The notes: generated by a model not told the origin, from the letters alone. Counted from the first letter of the stretch, positions 38,301 through 48,203 are shown. The stretch is DNA of 64,000 nucleotides from Apricaphanius iberus (GCA_028564705.1 JAPXFQ010002460.1:1557501-1621500), one strand, 5' to 3'. Program-made: numbers and translations.

Positions 38301-40461
38301 TTTAGGTTTTAGGATCAACCAAATAAGCTCCTCCTACTTTCCCACATTAGACCAAATCTGGATTGAAACGCTGTTATTGTGGATAGTGGTTTTAACATAA
38401 ATGGTGCCCCTCAGTCAAAATGTGCTAAAGGCCCCAGAAGACTTTAGGCCGGCCCTGTCTGCATCCCATAAAGCAGCAGCTAAAATCATTCATTCATATA
38501 AATATTTAACGTTATTTTGATGCAAAGAGTAAAGATAAAAAATATACTGATGAACTATGCTAGTGTTTTTTAGCTCAACATGTTCCACCCAGAATATTAA
38601 ACCTTTTCTTCCCTCTCTAACCCTGGGATTTTAACAGGCTGATGATTAGTCAGGCTATCTGCTTCGGTTGTCAGCCTGCAGCCGGATGCAAATCATCCAT
38701 TTCGATATATTTTTTGTTCTGGATTTTCCATCAGCTTATGAAATTATGAATATGTGAGTATGAAATATTCCCAGCAAAACGTGAAGAACAGAGCTGAAGA
38801 CGGCTTCTGGTTCTGCCTTTAAAGTCATAAAACGAGTTACACTTTAACGACTTAATAGAAACAGGTTCAGCAATACCTTCATTTTAGATCACTGAGAAAA
38901 AACATGGATAAAAACGCTTAATTTCAAAAGCATTGGGTCCAGTTTGGAATCCAAATAAAAGGAGAATCTATGGGCAAATAAGCATTCAGCAGCTATATTA
39001 GAGTTTTTAAACTAACATATTTGTTATAAAGTCAAATACTAAAACCACCCAACAAAAACAGAAGATTCAACGTAAAAGAAAAAGTAGCTCTAATCATTAA
39101 ATAGTAAAAAACAGTTAAAAACAAAAACGGAATAATTGTTGTGTAGACCATGGAGAAAATAAAGACTTTTCCAGACCTAATAAAGATTTATTTCTGAAGG
39201 AACGCTGAAGCTCTGGGTTTCCAGGCAGCTATAAGCAAATCAATGATGTAGAAATTTTTTCTTTTAGCGTCTCATTGAAGGGACTTTTATTTGCAGGAAA
39301 AGTCCCACAAAAGTTCATTTTTCAAAGTCATATTTGTATTGATTCATTTAGAAATGCTACAGTTTCAAACTAAATATTTAGTTTACAAATTAAATATTTA
39401 ACTTATAAAATATTTAGTTAGGAAGCTATTTAATTCACACTCTAAATACTTAGTTAAGATGCAAAATATTTATTTTATATTCTAAATTATTTGCCTTGTG
39501 TTGAAAGTGTGCTATATAAATAAAATTGCCTTGCCTAAATGTTTAGTCAGATTTAAATATTTGGCTTGAGAAATATTCAGGTATGCAGTGAGGTTTATAA
39601 ATGAATAAAATAATGATAAAAACATGAATGAAATTAACTCTAATTTTCTTTTATGACTAAGTATTTAGCGTGTGAATTAAATAGCACCCTAACTAAATAT
39701 TTTATAAGTTAAATATTTAATTTGTAAACTAAATATTTAGTTTGAAACTGTAGCATTTCTAAATGAATAAATACAAATATGACTTTGAGAAATGAATTTT
39801 TTATGTATTATTTTTTTGGCAGGATGAATAACCTACTGGTTCTGGGTCATTCTCTGAATCCCGTGAACTTTGGGGTCACTGACGTGAAACTGTACATTTG
39901 AGAAACTATATTTATTCACTTTAGGCATATAATCTCCTGCTTTTTATTAGGAATACATATTTGCTATTTTGGTTATTTTTAAAGAAGTTTGTTGTTGATC
40001 AATCTATATCTACGTTAGCTAGAATTTGGAGCAGCATATAGTATGAGAAAAAAGATCAAATATATTTTTGCTTTTTCAAGATACAATCTCAAATAAGTTG
40101 GATGTCAGATGAATAAAAAAAATATATATGCTAATACTTGCCTCTCTTCTGACGCAACTTCCTGGATGCTGAGAAAGTTTCCTGAATTATTTTTGACAAT
40201 TTAAATTGCTTTTTTACAAATGTTTTTTAGAATTTAGGCTAAAGAGAGTAAAATTATTATATTACCAGAAAAAAACAAATAATTGGAGAACAGTTATAAA
40301 TGGTAATATGCTTATAAACCCACTAAACTTTTAATGTCATTAAAATACATTTATGTATCCCGTTTCCTCTGCAGGATGCTAAGAGGGCCACAGAGCTGGA
40401 GGCGGTGATGGAGAAGCAGAAGCAGAAAGTCGACTTGAAGCTGGAGAGCAGCACGTTGTGA
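13272..40461 (+). CDS. eps8l1: EPS8-family actin regulator, EPS8L1-like, 18 coding exons
   Basis: EPS8 proteins link receptor signalling to actin remodelling (capping, bundling, and Rac activation with ABI1 and SOS1) in the cytoplasm and cell cortex. Coding exons: 13272-13301, 13410-13568, 15390-15536, 15612-15691, 21162-21274, 21383-21435, 21510-21639, 21714-21802, 21881-21955, 24046-24194, 26022-26166, 27930-27997, 28092-28194, 29423-29548, 33148-33292, 35008-35173, 36234-36366, 40375-40461. All introns are GT-AG and in phase, giving 665 codons. A PTB domain lies at about residues 5-130 (motif PDVHFFN), a Lys run at 225-233, a poly-Gln run after 390, an SH3 domain at about 422-480 ([18 protein letters not shown], with Ile where most SH3 domains have Tyr, as in this family), PxxP-rich sequence at 490-530 and a SAM-like C-terminus (LTGAQLFSL). 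The ending [13 protein letters not shown] resembles EPS8L1 more than EPS8 or EPS8L2. The start ATG has A at -3; the N-terminus is shorter than in mammals, so an extra 5' exon is possible. The family is certain; the paralogue is less so. Confidence 0.85.
13689..13960. mobile_element. hAT MITE, same family, in eps8l1 intron 3
   Basis: Ends TAAGGATGCAACGATACC and ATTGGTACATCCTTA, with an 8-bp flanking repeat matching at 7 of 8 positions (AGTAAGAC / GGTAAGAC). 272 bp, noncoding. Surrounding ATATCGATA-rich sequence (about 13650 and 14217-14285) may be an older host repeat. Confidence 0.72.
14560..15340 (+). pseudogene. Decayed Tc1-like transposase remnant in eps8l1 intron 3
   Basis: GGTGGTGGTAGCATCATGCT followed by GTGGGGTTTTCC (15128-15160) encodes the GGGSIM-W-G motif of Tc1 transposases. 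Surrounding text such as TTGGTTTGGCTGCTAAGGAT (14671) also resembles this family. No open frame persists. Confidence 0.45.
16645..16942. repeat. MITE pair block, copy 2 (first MITE, left end lost)
   Basis: Starts in GACCGGTACCGTACCGATAC without its left terminus and ends GTATCGGTGTATCCCTA. It is then joined to spacer AGTTATATTTATATGGCCC and the second MITE at 16963, in the same order as copy 1. Confidence 0.65.
16963..17275. mobile_element. hAT MITE with 8-bp target duplication GGCCCACC
   Basis: Ends TACGGATGCAACGA and ATCGGTGCATCCCTA, with GGCCCACC on both sides (16955-16962, 17276-17283). AT-rich, noncoding, 313 bp. The GATGCACCGATAC-type terminus is shared with the copies at 11.2, 11.5, 13.7 and 16.6 kb. 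In eps8l1 intron 5. Confidence 0.82.
18258..19225. repeat. hAT-like MITE of the same family in eps8l1 intron 5
   Basis: Left CAGAGGTAAGTAAGAGCGGC and right GTACATGTAACTAGTTACCA. Between them ACTTCAAGTAAAAGTAAAAA and GTGGGTGGAGTATCCAGA correspond to the copy at 34 kb, here without the duplication. Confidence 0.5.
19230..21160. other. eps8l1 intron 5, right part: no feature recognised
   Basis: Ordinary AT-rich intron. A fragment CAAAACAGCAAATTTCGCCA at 20362 recurs in altered form at 48859, so some old repeat material is present. No RNA gene or regulatory site could be supported. Confidence 0.4.
22066..22925. repeat. hAT-like MITE in eps8l1 intron 10
   Basis: Left TTAGGCGCGTCACGATCTCG and right GAGAATTGTGACACCCCTAA are imperfect inverted ends; subterminal ATCGA motifs (TCGAAATCGAGCG; AATCGAGAATCGAATCATGA). 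No clear target duplication. Noncoding. Confidence 0.55.
23273..23318. repeat. (TA)n microsatellite
   Basis: About 23 uninterrupted TA units in eps8l1 intron 10. Confidence 0.95.
23674..23734. repeat. (GGAA)n microsatellite
   Basis: GGAA/GAAA tetranucleotide run of about 60 bp in eps8l1 intron 10. ETS factors bind GGAA runs in some genomes, but nothing here shows that use. Confidence 0.9.
24255..25965. repeat. Foldback repeat family, copy C, with 82-90 bp tandem units
   Basis: Left side has GGGAATAAATTTCCTCCC; right side ends CTACGACGGCCCTGATACTC. From about 24340 to 25400 a degenerate unit recurs every 82-90 bp, each with TCTCTGATTTATAAAAGT, GAGTTAAAAC and CACATATTTTCCAGAAA-like parts (starts near 24363, 24452, 24534, 24624, 24714). 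It fills most of eps8l1 intron 10-11. Noncoding. Confidence 0.6.
26572..27272. repeat. Foldback repeat family, copy D (best preserved)
   Basis: About 700 bp that is nearly one long imperfect palindrome centred near 26920. Left: GGGAGTAAATTTCCGCCC, then CAGAAATTCTGAGATTAAAG; right: TCTCAGAAATTAAGAG, then GGGCGGAAATTTACCCC and ACCCCATCGTAAA. The arms carry the same internal units as copies A-C. In the eps8l1 intron before the poly-Gln exon. Confidence 0.65.
27930..27950 (+). repeat. eps8l1: CAG run coding poly-Gln, fused to the splice acceptor
   Basis: Seven CAG codons open the exon, directly after an intronic CTGCAG, so eight CAG triplets run across the 3' splice site. Each triplet is itself a possible AG acceptor in the same frame. 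Confidence 0.85.
28340..29000. repeat. Foldback repeat family, copy E (one arm)
   Basis: Begins near ACAAAGGAGTATTACTG and GGGAGTAAATTTCCACCC, then about 600 bp of TCTGATTTATAAAAGTTGAA / ACGAGTTAAAACTCAGAAAT units. A facing arm was not found. A shorter fragment of the same type is at 30117-30440. Confidence 0.5.
30635..30976. repeat. TTAA MITE with ACCTGGACCTTATTTAT motif
   Basis: The right end GAACTTTCCCT is followed by TTAA at 30976-30979. The internal GTCCAGG/CCTGCACC pair and CAGACAAGTTTGGAGCCACT also occur in the copy at 62.69-62.88 kb; a fragment (AATAAGGTCCAGGTTG) sits near 730. Left end decayed. Confidence 0.5.
31321..31811. mobile_element. TTAA-flanked MITE in eps8l1 intron 14
   Basis: Left end AGGCACAGTGTGTAATTTT and right end AAAACTAAACACTGTCACT are imperfect inverted repeats, bordered by TTAA on both sides (31317-31320, 31812-31815). 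491 bp, noncoding; piggyBac or Kolobok type. Confidence 0.7.
31869..32455. repeat. MITE with GCGTTTCCA inverted ends
   Basis: Left AGCTGCGTTTCCACTACCC and right TGTAATGGAAACGCATTTAC are inverted, and further inverted blocks (GCAATGGAAACACC, TTTAATGGAAACACCGCG) lie inside. Fish PIF/Harbinger MITEs often have this look, but the target duplication is not clear. Confidence 0.5.
33972..34960. repeat. hAT-like MITE (CAGAGGTGGGTAGAGT end) with internal duplication
   Basis: Starts CAGAGGTGGGTAGAGT, followed by the TACTCAAGTAAAA-type motifs of a common fish hAT MITE; the right side has AAGTAAATGTAACTAGTTAC. About 365 bp is tandemly duplicated inside: ACACTTACAGTAGGTAATGA and GAGTAAAAATACTTATAGTA each occur twice. 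It ends just before eps8l1 exon 35008-35173. Confidence 0.6.
35224..36218. repeat. 13-bp minisatellite filling eps8l1 intron between exons 35008-35173 and 36234-36366
   Basis: About 76 tandem copies of TTTGACCTGTGGG and variants (CTTT/TTTG/TATG changes) fill nearly all of the 1,060-bp intron, stopping about 15 bp before the next exon. Some units are inverted (GACCCACAGGTCTGACC). Near the right end eight units form a 104-bp higher-order repeat, with CAAGTCTGAC at 35931, 36035 and 36139. Every unit holds TGACCT. Confidence 0.9.
36475..38457. repeat. GGCCGGCCC-ended repeat, copy 2, with about 300-bp internal tandem units
   Basis: Fills most of eps8l1 intron 17. Blocks starting AATGCTGAAA-TGAACAGAGC recur near 36506, 36812, 37121 and, decayed, 37890; each contains GAATATTACTCCATTTGATG, GGTAACTAGGCAAGTTT and AAATCAAATACATTTATAAG. 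It ends GGCCGGCCCTG. A reversed L2 tail is inserted at 37533-37785. Very AT-rich, noncoding. Confidence 0.6.
37533..37785 (-). mobile_element. L2-like LINE 3' end, reversed
   Basis: On the minus strand the sequence ends CTAGATAAATAAAATTGCCT, the 3' terminus also seen at 9400. About 250 bp of 3' sequence including ACTGAATTGCCTTGTGTTGA. Inserted into the GGCCGGCCC repeat. Confidence 0.65.
39310..39812. repeat. Palindromic CTAAATATTTAG repeat with about 160-bp arms
   Basis: Left arm (39316-39470) and right arm (39654-39812) are inverted copies: AGTCATATTTGTATTGATTC / AATAAATACAAATATGACT and AAACTAAATATTTAGTTTAC / TAAACTAAATATTTAGTTT. The arms consist of 15-17 bp palindromic TAAATATTTA units. 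An L2 tail fragment (39490-39536, GTGCTATATAAATAAAATTG) sits in the loop. Fragments of the family occur near 800, 16150, 17550, 29600, 30050, 30480 and 32900. Confidence 0.6.
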
Positions 40462-40550
40462 GCTGCAGCGTGAAGAGGCTCGGGTGGATCTTCAGCTGGA
40501 ATCCGAGCATCCAGTGGTTATTATGGAATACGATGTTTTCTCTGCTAGTA

Positions 40551-40556
40551 AATAAA
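40551..40556 (+). terminator. eps8l1: Poly(A) signal of eps8l1
   Basis: AATAAA lies 90 nt after the eps8l1 stop codon and is followed within 20 nt by a GT-rich stretch (GTCGCTCGTGTCTTGG), the usual layout of a vertebrate cleavage site. The 3' UTR is therefore very short, about 110 nt. Confidence 0.7.
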
Positions 40557-40642
40557 TATTTAAGCAAATGTCGCTCGTGTCTTGGTCCTTATTAAGTTGG
40601 ACAAATGTCCCATGGAGACAAAAAAAAACAAGACGGTGTGTT

Positions 40643-40654
40643 TTTATTTTTATT
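40643..40654 (-). terminator. luc7l: Poly(A) signals of luc7l (long form)
   Basis: On the minus strand two overlapping AATAAA hexamers occur at 40654-40649 and 40648-40643, followed by a GT/T-rich tract (GTCTTGTTTTTTTTTGTC). This gives luc7l a 3' UTR of about 620 nt. A weaker ATTAAA at 41224-41219, 40 nt after the stop, is an alternative. Confidence 0.55.
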
Positions 40655-41264
40655 GTGATTTTAAAGAAAGATTCCAAACAAACTGAACAGATCGGGGGAG
40701 CAGAGCGTCCATCAGCACCTGTTCTCCGGACCGCCACAATCGATGCTCGGAAATCTGCTGAATCGTTTACAAGACGCCGTTTCCTCTCAGCTCAAGAAAT
40801 AAAAGAAAAAAAGGTGAAACTAAGAGAACCAGAGATGATCTGAACAACACCGGCTCAGCTTCTCACCCTCAGGGATCAGGAAATAAAAACGGAATATTTT
40901 CAGTAAGAGTGGAGATGGATCAGAACTACAATTTTTAAAATCTGTTTGGGTCTGAATTAGAGAGACATTCAAGAAAAGCATGTTACCACGACAGCAGAAA
41001 GGACAGAAAACATGACGGGGCCGCGCATACTAACATATTTACACACCTGTCATTTAAAAAATAATAATAAAATAAAATCAGAGAAGAGTTAAATGTGTTG
41101 CATTTTATGTTGGGTTTTTTTTTCTTCCTTATTTGAACAAATCCAGCCAGAGTCTGATGGAACCGACGCCAGAAGATGTGAAGACGATGAGAAGAGATGC
41201 AGGAAGGCAAACACTACGTTTAATAAAACCGGACGGAGGCGGCGTGCGTCATGGTGGACGATCT

Positions 41265-44200
41265 TCAGAAGTCCCCCGTGTCCCTGTCGTCCCCTCGGCG
41301 GGAGTCCGACCGGCCGTTCATGCTGTCCCGCTTGTCTCGGTCCCGCGACCGGTCCCGGGACGAGCGCTCGCGGTCCCTGGAGGACCTGCGACACAAGCGG
41401 CCAATCAGAGAGTCGAACAGATAAGCAATGGGGCAAAAAAAAAAAAAAAGATTGAAAACATGAGGCATTTAATTTTAATCATATTTATACGTCAACCATG
41501 AGAGGAAAAATGCAGAAAATCACATCTGAATTTTAAAGAATTTATTTGCAAATTATGGTGTATGAGTATTTATCAACTATAAACTAGAGGGTGACCATTT
41601 TTCGGGATTCCCGCGGGACGGGAGTCAATTTCACTGTTGGTAATGTGATTTGGACGGGACAGGAAAAAATCCACGGGATCGGACGGGAAACCGGAAATTA
41701 TTATTTTTTTTACATTTATCTTGTCAGATATCATGGAATAAGCTTTAAAAAAATGACGATGCGGTGCCAATGTGTGTGGTTATTAACTCCGCTGCAAAAT
41801 GCAATTCCATGGGGTCTACTACACGGCACGCACCAAAACTGAAACTGCTACGTTGTTGCTACACCACCTGGTTAAACTGGTAAGCATAAGATATCCGACT
41901 GAAAATACGTGTATCTTAATAGTTTGGTAGTCAGACGAATCGAGTCCATTCATGACGTGGTAAGGTGGCCAAACAACGAGAAAGCAGGATATGGTTAAAG
42001 ATGGCGGATAAAGCTAAATAAATGATATTTGATACTGTGCTAGGTTATGGATTAAAGGGGGGGGCGAGCGCCATAGGAGGTAAATTACGAATCTACGGGA
42101 TTCGAAGATTTTTTTTGGGGGGGGCTGTCACGTGATCGGGATGTGGCGGGAGCGACACTTGATTCCCGTGTCACCCTCTACTATAAACCATCCAGATTTC
42201 TATCTCTCTCTGACCTGTAACACTTCCTGTCCTCCACCTGTTACCTGACTGAACTGGTTACCAGTATAAAGACACCAAACTCCACTATAGAGCAAAGAGC
42301 TGTTAAAGGACACCAGGAACCAGATTGTAGACCAAAGTAACAAAGGCTACCATCAGTAACAGCGCCAGACGTGTCCCCCTGCTTAAGCCAGGACATGTCC
42401 AGGCCCGTCTGAAGTCTGCTAGAGAGCATCTGGATGACCCAGGAGAGGATTGGGAGAACGTCATACGCTCAGATGGAACCAAAGCAGCATAGCTACTGTG
42501 AAGCATGGGGGTGGAAGCATCATGCTGTGGGACCAGGAAGAAGGAATGGGGCCATGTATGGTGGCATCAGTGAGAGGGTTGAAGATGAAACGTGGCTGGC
42601 TCTTTCAGCGTGACAACGTCGACCAATCAGAATCTTACAGCGCGATGACATCATCATCAAGACATCACTGAATTACTTCACGGCTGTTATAGAAAAAAAC
42701 GGATGTATGACTTCCCTTTATTGCGTTTTACTTTTGTCATCCTAACTCACCTAAAACATGAAACATATTCAGTGTTTAAACACCTGGTTTCATCATTTTA
42801 ACTCCTGGATGAAAACTAAAAAGAAATCTACGCCGTCGTAGACAAAACGTCTGCGTTTACTTGTGTCTGGAGCTCTGCTCGTGGCTGTGGCGACGCCCTC
42901 GGCTGCGGGAGCGGGATCTGCTGCGGTGCCGCCTCTTCCGGTCCCTGGAGCGCGAGCGGCGCCGTTCCCGCGACGCGGAGCGCGAGTGCCTCCGTCTGCG
43001 GTCGCGCGAACGGGACCTGGTGGAAAAAGGGAAAAGAAACGAACCAAGAAACGCTTTAAACACAGAACTTATCTACCAGATATTGTGCAATATCAACAGC
43101 AGAGCCGGCCCAAATCTGAAGCAATCCAAGCGGTTGCTCATAAATGCTGAAATTAAACAAAGACTAAAAATATTAAAGTTTATGAAAATCTGAATATTAC
43201 TTAATTTGATCTTTTTGTTTCAGTGTAGATTTACAAAAAAAAAGTAAATGGCTTGAATGTTAGTGGTAAAAAGTAAAGTTTCTTTGTAACTATTTTGTTA
43301 ATTTTTTTTAAAATTCAAATTCTATTTTTTTTTAACTGTTACAAAAATACGCTGAACAAAATTATTAAAGCAAAACTTTTGTTTTTGTTCCCATTTTGTA
43401 CGAGCTGAACTCCACCCATCTTATCTGGGGTCGGGTCGCGGGGTTAGCAGCTCCTCGGGGAGGAATCCCGAGGCGTTCCCAGCAGTAATGATTTAGACGA
43501 AATATTTTCGTCACGAAGATATGTTTGCAGACAGAAACGAAAATTTAAAATAAAAGCGCGGAAAAATAACTAAATAACGACTAAAAGACGAGACGAAAAC
43601 CCACACTGACGAATATCCAGTCAGAAGACAGGAAAGATGCAAGAAATGGACGAAAGGACCACTCGACAAATTGAACAGGCGGGAACCAATCAGAGTCCAC
43701 CTTGTTCAGAGATGACGTTAGGTTAACCTTTTTAAACAACTTCCCAATGGAAGCGAAACAAGATGCAAAGAGCGTGGAGCTGCGTCCCGAGGGAAGAACA
43801 CAACCAACCTGAAGAGGCGTCTGCAGCCCGGCCACGTCGCCATTTTCTCCCAGGTAAATCCAGTTAGATGTTGTACACGCGACGACCCGAAAAGTTCTAG
43901 CTAGGCAAATATAATAAACGCCGTTCGGCTACGTCACAGTCCATTTGGAAGTGTGTTCATATCTATGACCTCAAAGCTGAAACTGCCCCGTAGATTCAGA
44001 CAGACACATAATGTTTCAGTGGCTGATTTCTGACTTCTCACTTCTCCTTTGCTTAGATAATCCAACCCACCTCACAGGTGTTGCATATCCAGATGCTGAT
44101 TAGACTGAATGATTATTTAACAGGTGTGCCAAAGAGTGGCCACCTGTGAGGTGGGATGGATTATCTCAGCCAAGGAGAAGTGCTCACTATCACAGATTGG

Positions 44201-47200
44201 GACGGATTAGCGAGTGATATTTGAGATTAATGTTTTTATTTTCTCGAGTTAAACTCGTAAAAAAAACCAAAAGCGTTCATAATTTTGTTCGGTGTATTCA
44301 AAGCAAATACATTTAAAGGAATAAAAGTGAATGCCTGTTAATTTAGAAAAAAAAAATGTTCCTTTAAAGATGTTAAAGTAAAAATAACATTTAAAGTTAC
44401 TTTTTTTAATATTTATTGGTTGTTACGTTACCATGGTTACAATCTGATGCTTTCTGGGCTTTTTTAGCTTCAGTTTGTTTCAGATAATATAAATAATAAC
44501 CTCCCATTGATTTTTAGGATCAGCCAAATAAACTCCGCCTACTTTCCCAGATTAAGACCAACTCTGGGTTAAAACCCTGTAATTGTGGGTAGTGGTGTTA
44601 ACAGAAAGGGGGCGCCACTGAGTCAGAATCTGCTTAAGGCCCCAGAAGACTTTGGGCCGGCCCTGATAAAGAGGAGATGATCATCTGACCTTCTATGCTC
44701 TCTGCTGCGTGACCTGGTCCTGTGGCATGAACAAAGAAAATAAATGTACACGTCACGTGTTAGGTTCAACACGGGAAACGACGACCACAGAGGAAGAAAC
44801 GTTGGGAGCTTTACCGTTTCCGCATCCTTTCCTCCTTTTCCCTCTCTTCTCTCCTCTTTAGGCGCTCCTGGTTCCGTTTCTCCTGCTTCTCCACCACCGT
44901 TTTCTGTTCACACGTGAAGAGGGAAAATCCATTCGTCAGAGTTCAACATAAAGCCTAGTTTATACGTCAAAACGGACTGACGCAGCGCCATCGTCAGTCG
45001 CCCAAGTCAACAACAGCCACATGGCTTCACCAGTAGGGGGCTCTACAGTCGCTGTAATCAGTAGTTAACGCAGCGTTTGGGCGCTACATGCTTTATATGG
45101 AAAGAATAATTAATCTAATCCGTTGTTTTGCTGATATTAAACTATGAAATGTATGGAAACAACAAAACAGGCGCTGTGTTTTCATGAGTTTTTAGAGCAT
45201 TCTGTGAGCTTCACTCCTAGTAAAAAGCTTTACAGCTTTAATTAAATAAAACTTACTTTCTGTCGTTCCGTCTGAAGAAAATAAACTAGTTAATCAGAAA
45301 CGACACCGAGAAGTTAGCAAGTTACATTCTTTCTCCATCTGCACTCGCCATGGTTTAACTGTAGCTTAGCTACTAGCTACTTGCTAGCGTCAGCTAAAAT
45401 GCGCTGCAGAGCTGTGCTCGATTCAATCACCGATTCAAATCTAGATCGTAACACACGGAGAAGTAGAAACCAGTGCTCGGCGCGCACCTTTAGTTGGTCC
45501 AGTTTCTCCCTGATCTGGATGAAGCCCAGGTGAAGCTTCCCACCGAAATGATCGGCCAAGCGGCGGTCGTTGTCATGGAGACCCAGGTAGGCGGAGCAAA
45601 CCTCACAGACTCGGAGTTTCTGTTGCTGAAAGCTGGAGGCCGGCATGGAGTTTCTATATTCCTCCTGCCAGACGAGGAGGAGGGCAAACAAACAAAAAAA
45701 AAAAAACACCAGGTTAGTTATTTTACCTGCGAATCGAAGCGGCACAGGTTCTCCTGGAGGCGCGGCGCACTCACCTCCGCGTCCTTCTTCCTGGCGCGGA
45801 CCTTCTCCACCTCCTGCAGGACCTTCTGGGCTTCGTCCACGTTCCCCTCGGCTCCCAGCTGCTCGGCTTTGGCCAGAAGCTTACCGATCTCCTCGTTCAG
45901 CTCGTGGACCTTCTCGGCCTGAAACGCAGGCAGAGTTCAGACGTGCGGCCGCCGCGCGGACGGAGGGGCGCGCCTGGAGGGGGTGGGGGAGGAGCACTAC
46001 CTTAGCCGCCACCTCGGCGCTGATCTCCTCCTGAGTCTCCGCCAGGCGCTTCTTGGCTAGTTCTGTCCGCCGGTCGCAGTCGGCGATGAATGTCTCCAGG
46101 TGGTCCACGGCCTTCGGGAAAAACGGGAACACAAAAACGACCGTTTAACGTTTGGCAGCAGCAGCCGGGAAGGTCGTAGCGAAGCAATCGACTCACATCG
46201 AGCTCAAAGAAAAGGTCTCTCTCCTTGGAGGCTATTTCGTAGTCCGCCCGGAGCGCCAGGTCATGGATCTTTGTGCACTCGCCCAGGTCCATACGCTGCC
46301 ACAGGAACACACATTAAATCAACACAATCAGCCTAAAATACTAGCTCATGGATCTGAAAAGGTTCAACGCAGGAATTAATACATAATCAGACCACTTACC
46401 AACAAACTTTGATGTATTTTATTTGGATTTTATACAAGAAAGTCAGATTTACTAACAGGGTTCCTACCCTTTATATGAGAAATTATCATTTCTATTTTAC
46501 ATCCCAACAGGTAGAAGAAAAAAACTAAATCATTTAATTTATGTTTATTTATTTATGTGTGAAATGTGTAAAAGAAAACAAACCAATTAAGAAGTGTGAA
46601 AAATCTAAAACATTTCAGCAGGCCACAGTAAAGTTTGCCAAAAAATTTAATTTATGCTTCATTATTTAATGAAAATAACTTAGTAACGTATGAGGAAAAA
46701 TGCAATACGAAGAACTTAAATACAGCACAAATTTAAGACCAAGAAACCAAAATTCAAAACTTTTTAAAGTATTTTTTTATGTAGCATTTCCAAATTCATA
46801 TATTAAAAAAAAAAAACTAAAAACATTTAAAGACCCTGTAGGCCACAAAAACATCTGCCTAAAAATATAAAGTCATGTTTTAACATTGGTTAAAATCTTT
46901 TTAATGTTCATCTTCATTTACAGACGACGTCGCACGTTCCAGAGTATTTTCACCCTTTCAGAGGTGCCGCTGTTCTTTCAATTATCGGTTCCACCACTCT
47001 ATATTTATGCTGCATTATTTTATCAAAAATAATCGTGGTTGACAAATTAAACTTTGGATGAAAAATGCAATCCAAAGTAGTAAATACAGCACCAAACTTT
47101 AACATCTAGATGTCAAGATTTTAGAGTTTTTAACCCCGTAACATTTCGACGGGCTGCCGGCGGGCTCGTCCACCATTTTTACTTTTTAATCCATGATATT

Positions 47201-48203
47201 CTGATTTATAATTTCCATGAATTTATACGTTTTATAGGGGTGTGAGGAAGAAATAAAAAAATAAATAAATAAATCGATTCACGTCTGATTCTCGATTCCT
47301 ATTTAACAAGATTCAGAATCGATCCAAAATGTTTGAGAAACGATTCTAAAAAAATATGTTTTCTGAACCTTTTTACATTTTCGCTTCGCGTAGTGTTTGT
47401 CATGCAACGGCCACCGTAGCATTGACAGGTCTGATGCGCCGTTGGCTAGCTAGCGCTAGCTGCTAGCGTTAGCTGCTAGGCTAAAGCTTCAGCATGAAAG
47501 ACGAAAGAGAAATCCAGCCCGCCCCGTCTTTGCTGAAGGAAAATGTTTGGGCCGTCTAAAAGGTCTTCTCTATGCTAATGACACCCTTGGCTAAAGTTTT
47601 ATTTAATGTTTTATAAATCTGCAAGTATATAAGAGTGATCTTTCTTTATAAGCTACACATAAACATCCAGCAGCGCTGCACACCTGTGGCGCTTTCAAGT
47701 AAGTCCGAAATATATGGTGAGTTCAATAACGTTAGGACTTTTAACATTTCAAACAAAAAACAATGAAAATAATAACATAAGACATAATTTTATGTTTAAT
47801 GATGGTTGATAAGCAACATTTGGTGCATACTAAATATTTTCAATGTATTTTCTACTACGAACCAAAGAACAAACAAAATACTTTTTTTTTTCTTCTTAAA
47901 AAATATCAGCTTTTTTTTTTTTTTCAAGACTAGAATTTTTTTTTAAAAAGGTCTTGGATGTCCAGTTGCAATTTCATGTCTTGTTACTTTTGAACCAGTT
48001 CCCTTCTCTCAACATAGATTGTAAAATCCATTTTGTGTTGATGCCCTGTAACATTCATGGCTCACTTCATCACAGACACTTGGCAGATCAAGTTGTGTGT
48101 ATTACAAACACAAATGATGAATGAAAGAGTATTGATTAAGAAAAAAAAATTTTGATTTGAATCGAGAATCATTTCTGAATCTAATCGTCACCCCAAGAAT
48201 CTA

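Noticed and set aside
41089..41501. Plus- and minus-strand frames of 115-122 codons around luc7l exon 10
   Set aside because: GC-rich shadows of the RS-coding exon; only the luc7l frame (minus) connects by splicing in phase.
42861..43193. Plus-strand frames of 95-110 codons opposite luc7l exon 9
   Set aside because: Antisense of the RS repeat; long only because the region is GC-rich.
45494..46034. Plus-strand frames of 129-142 codons opposite luc7l exons 4-6
   Set aside because: Antisense shadows crossing exon and intron borders of luc7l.
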